DNA of 8,062 nt from Pseudomonadota bacterium (lineage in GTDB: Bacteria; Pseudomonadota; Alphaproteobacteria; UBA8366; JADFVY01): NCBI GenBank assembly GCA_030671915.1, contig DAOVHN010000092.1, forward strand, positions 1 through 8,062. The letters run 5' to 3'. Within the stretch, counting starts at the first letter, position 1, and each line of letters opens with the position of its first letter. Below the pieces are notes generated by a model. The model saw nothing but the letters and a program-made list of their open reading frames with translations. It did not search any database and was not told the origin of the DNA. The position numbers and the translations under genes were made by a program. Below, piece after piece: positions 6,010 to 8,062 of the stretch.

Positions 6010-6936
6010 TCAATAACCGTCTTCCCGGCGGGCGATATTCGGCAGCGGCTCGCCGTTGCGGAAGCGTATGATGTTGTCGGCCACCGCCTTCGCGGCCGTT
6101 TCCGGGAAGGGATCGCCGCCGGAATGGGGGGTGACGGTGATTTTCGGATGTGCCCAGAAGGGGTGTTCCGCCGGCAGGGGCTCGGTGCGGAACACATCCA
6201 GCGTCGCCTGGGAAATTTGCCCGGATTCCAGCGCGTCCAGCAGGTCCTGCTCGACCAGTTGGTTGCCGCGCCCGCAATTTATCAGGCTGGCGCCCTTCGG
6301 CATTTTCGCGAAGAGCGCCGCATTCAGGACGTCTTCCGTTTCCGGCGTCTTGGGCAGGATGGAGACCAGGATGTCGGAGCGCGCCACAAGGTCGCCCAAC
6401 TGGTCCTCGCCGTGGAACGATTCCACGCCGTCCACCTGCTTGCGCGATCGCGACCAGCCGGCGAGCTGGAAACCGATGCCTTTCAGCATCCCGGCCGCGG
6501 TGCTGCCCAGCACGCCCAGCCCCAGAATGCCGACACGGCGGGTCCAGGCCGGCGGGGCGAAATATTCCTCCCAGACCTTCGCCTTTTGCTGTTCGGCGAA
6601 GCGCAGCTGGTCCTTGTGGTGGCGCATCACGTGCAGCACGATATATTCCGCGACCCCGGCGGTCAGCGAGGGTTCGACCATGCGCACCACCGGCACGTCC
6701 GGCAGGTCGGGGTCGTAGAACAGATGGTCCACCCCGGCCGCCAGCGAAAAGATCACCTTCAGGTTCGGCAACTTCGCCAACTCGCCCGCAGGCGGCTTCC
6801 AGCACAACGCCATGTCTATTTCCGCCGGATCGCCCGGTTCCTCCCAAACCCGGAAATCCAGGTCGGGGATATGTTTCTTCAGCTCCGGCCCCCACACATC
6901 GGCGGGGTTGATCGGTGAATAGAAAATCAAGGCCAT
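6010..6936 (-). CDS. Glyoxylate/hydroxypyruvate reductase A type 2-hydroxyacid dehydrogenase (copy 2)
   Basis: This encodes 308 residues and is a tandem paralogue of the next gene in the operon. By eye about half the residues are identical, 30 of the first 60, and the shared start MALIF and shared ending (GY) point to duplication. The Rossmann motif GLGVLG is at 139-144, with GWSRSRK (160-166) again suggesting NADPH. The triad R223, E252 and H271 is intact, so an active reductase is expected. The active-site surroundings differ from copy 1: NCGRGNQLVEQD replaces NAARGGHQVEED, and TPHSGGDPFPE replaces TPHNASLTDPD. Substrate range has therefore probably shifted. The start is supported by GGGAG 7 nt upstream. 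It follows the ABC ATPase stop by only 11 bp, which indicates co-transcription. No gene symbol is given because the ghrA name better fits the other copy. Confidence 0.87.
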   Translation of the reverse strand: MALIFYSPINPADVWGPELKKHIPDLDFRVWEEPGDPAEIDMALCWKPPAGELAKLPNLKVIFSLAAGVDHLFYDPDLPDVPVVRMVEPSLTAGVAEYIVLHVMRHHKDQLRFAEQQKAKVWEEYFAPPAWTRRVGILGLGVLGSTAAGMLKGIGFQLAGWSRSRKQVDGVESFHGEDQLGDLVARSDILVSILPKTPETEDVLNAALFAKMPKGASLINCGRGNQLVEQDLLDALESGQISQATLDVFRTEPLPAEHPFWAHPKITVTPHSGGDPFPETAAKAVADNIIRFRNGEPLPNIARREDGY

Positions 6937-6947
6937 GAAACGTCTCC

Positions 6948-8062
6948 CTACGTGCTCACCACGCCGCTCTCCACCGCCCTCAGTTCGAACGCCGCGGCCA
7001 TCAGCGCCTGGGTATAGGGGTCCCTGGGGTTATCGAAAATCTCGTCGGCCGGGCCTTGCTCCACCACCTTGCCGGCACGCAGCACGATGACGTCGTCGGC
7101 CAGCGCGCGCACGACCTTGAGATCGTGGCTGATGAACAGGTAGGCCAGCTTGTGCTTTTCCTGGAGGTCGCGCAGCAGGTCGACGATCTGCGCCTGCACC
7201 GACATGTCCAGCGCCGAAGTCGGCTCGTCCAGCACGATGAAGCGGGGTTTCAGCACCAGGGCGCGGGCCACGGCGATGCGTTGGCGCTGGCCGCCGGAAA
7301 ATTCGTGGGGGTAACGGTGCCGCCAGTCGGGATCGACGCCGACCTCTTCCAGCGCCTGGACCACCAGGTCGTCGCGTTCCTTGCGGTCGCCGATATTGTG
7401 GACCGCCAACCCTTCGGCGACGATCTCGGCGATCGACATGCGGGGGCTGAGGCTGCCGTACGGGTCCTGGAAAACCACCTGCATCTCGCGCCTCAGCGGG
7501 CGCATATCATTCGACTTCAGGCCTTGGATATCGCGCCCGTCGAAGGCGATGGCGCCGGTGCTGCGCTCCAGCCGCAACAGCGCCATGCCAAGGGTCGTCT
7601 TGCCCGAACCCGACTCGCCGACGACGCCGACCGTATGGCCCTCGCGCACGCTCAGCGACACGCCGTCCACGGCGCGCACATAATCGACGGTGCGGCGGAA
7701 CACGCCCTTCTTGATGGGGAACCAGACCTTCACATCCTCGCCCGACAGCACGACCCCGGCCTTGGACGGGCCGGGCTTTTTGCGGCCCTTCGGCTCGGCC
7801 GCCAGCAGATGTTTCGTATAGGCATGCTGCGGGTCGTCGAAAATTTCTTCCGTGTCGCCCTGTTCGACGATCTCGCCGTCGGTCATGACGCAGACCCGGT
7901 CGGCCATGCGGCGCACGATGCCCAGATCGTGGGTGATGAACAGCATCGCCATGCCCAGTTTCTGCTGCAGCTCCTTCAGCAGTATCAGGATTTGCGCCTG
8001 GATGGTGACATCCAGCGCCGTCGTCGGTTCGTCGGCGATCAAGAGGTCCGGCTCGTTGGCCA
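6948..8062 (-). CDS. yejF: YejF-type peptide ABC transporter double ATP-binding protein, 5'-truncated
   Basis: The frame runs off the right edge, and about 370 C-terminal residues are visible. Numbering here starts at the codon at 8042. The fragment begins in Walker B of the first nucleotide-binding domain ([11 protein letters not shown]), with its H-loop in FITHDLGIV (H38). A linker (about 82-120) includes [11 protein letters not shown], which closely resembles E. coli YejF. The second nucleotide-binding domain is complete: Walker A GESGSGKT (142-149), Q-loop VFQDP (Q192), signature FSGGQRQR (248-255), Walker B FIVLDEPT (268-275) and H-loop H306. It ends with the oligopeptide-transporter tail [10 protein letters not shown]. 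Fused double ATPases of this kind energise YejABEF importers, which take up peptides and, in E. coli, microcin C. The partner permease and binding-protein genes would lie to the right of the window. The gene is first of four visible in the operon. Related fused ATPases for other peptides (GsiA, DdpD/F-like) cannot be fully excluded. Confidence 0.88.
   Translation of the reverse strand, partial: ANEPDLLIADEPTTALDVTIQAQILILLKELQQKLGMAMLFITHDLGIVRRMADRVCVMTDGEIVEQGDTEEIFDDPQHAYTKHLLAAEPKGRKKPGPSKAGVVLSGEDVKVWFPIKKGVFRRTVDYVRAVDGVSLSVREGHTVGVVGESGSGKTTLGMALLRLERSTGAIAFDGRDIQGLKSNDMRPLRREMQVVFQDPYGSLSPRMSIAEIVAEGLAVHNIGDRKERDDLVVQALEEVGVDPDWRHRYPHEFSGGQRQRIAVARALVLKPRFIVLDEPTSALDMSVQAQIVDLLRDLQEKHKLAYLFISHDLKVVRALADDVIVLRAGKVVEQGPADEIFDNPRDPYTQALMAAAFELRAVESGVVST

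Noticed and set aside
5011..6918. A 635-codon open frame on the + strand covering both reductase genes
   Set aside because: It runs antisense to two genes with intact catalytic motifs. Its protein is rich in Arg, Gln and His with no recognisable domain, and its apparent internal repeat is just the mirror of the tandem ghrA paralogues. High GC makes such shadow frames common.
1..8062. Mobile element, CRISPR, tRNA or toxin-antitoxin content
   Set aside because: I saw no transposase, integrase, spaced repeat array, tRNA-like fold or small paired genes. All large frames belong to chromosomal housekeeping or metabolic families.

Overview
The window is GC-rich and gene-dense, about 8 kb carrying eight protein-coding genes. 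Two of these are cut by the window edges. The gene content points to an alphaproteobacterium, probably near the Rhodospirillales. The EipB (DUF1849) envelope protein family is essentially alphaproteobacterial, the MarR-type regulator looks like a subgroup I associate with Rhodospirillales, and the codon use is strongly G/C at third positions. This placement rests on protein families and composition, not on a marker gene.

Left half (1-3746). A partial eipB-like gene on the + strand encodes a periplasmic beta-spiral protein with an unusual, very acidic C-terminal extension. It converges on a glutathione S-transferase gene on the - strand, with a small inverted repeat between the two stops. The GST gene is divergent from an M17 leucyl aminopeptidase gene. 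Both starts in that 104-bp gap are fixed by good Shine-Dalgarno sequences, and each strand has a recognisable though weak promoter candidate. Downstream of the peptidase, past an inverted repeat, lies a small MarR-family regulator with a lysine/alanine-rich tail and no good ribosome binding site. It ends convergently against the right-hand operon.

Right half (3773-8062). Four genes lie in one direction on the - strand: a YejF-type double ATPase of a peptide ABC importer (partial), two tandem paralogous glyoxylate/hydroxypyruvate reductases of the GhrA type, and a 12-helix MFS transporter. The gaps are 11, 57 and 2 bp, so this is very likely one operon whose promoter and transporter permeases lie to the right of the window. 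The layout suggests uptake of a peptide-like or modified substrate, NADPH-dependent reduction of 2-keto acids, and transport of a related metabolite by the MFS protein. The substrate cannot be read from the sequence.

No tRNA, rRNA, CRISPR array, insertion sequence or phage gene was seen. No gap between genes exceeds about 110 bp, so no long non-coding stretch needs explaining. The most unusual points are the low-complexity tails of opposite charge on the EipB-like protein and the MarR-like protein, the diverged active-site surroundings of the tandem ghrA pair, and the possibility that the marR-like gene is read from a leaderless transcript. I see no clearly new multi-gene system; most of the window is ordinary chromosomal content.
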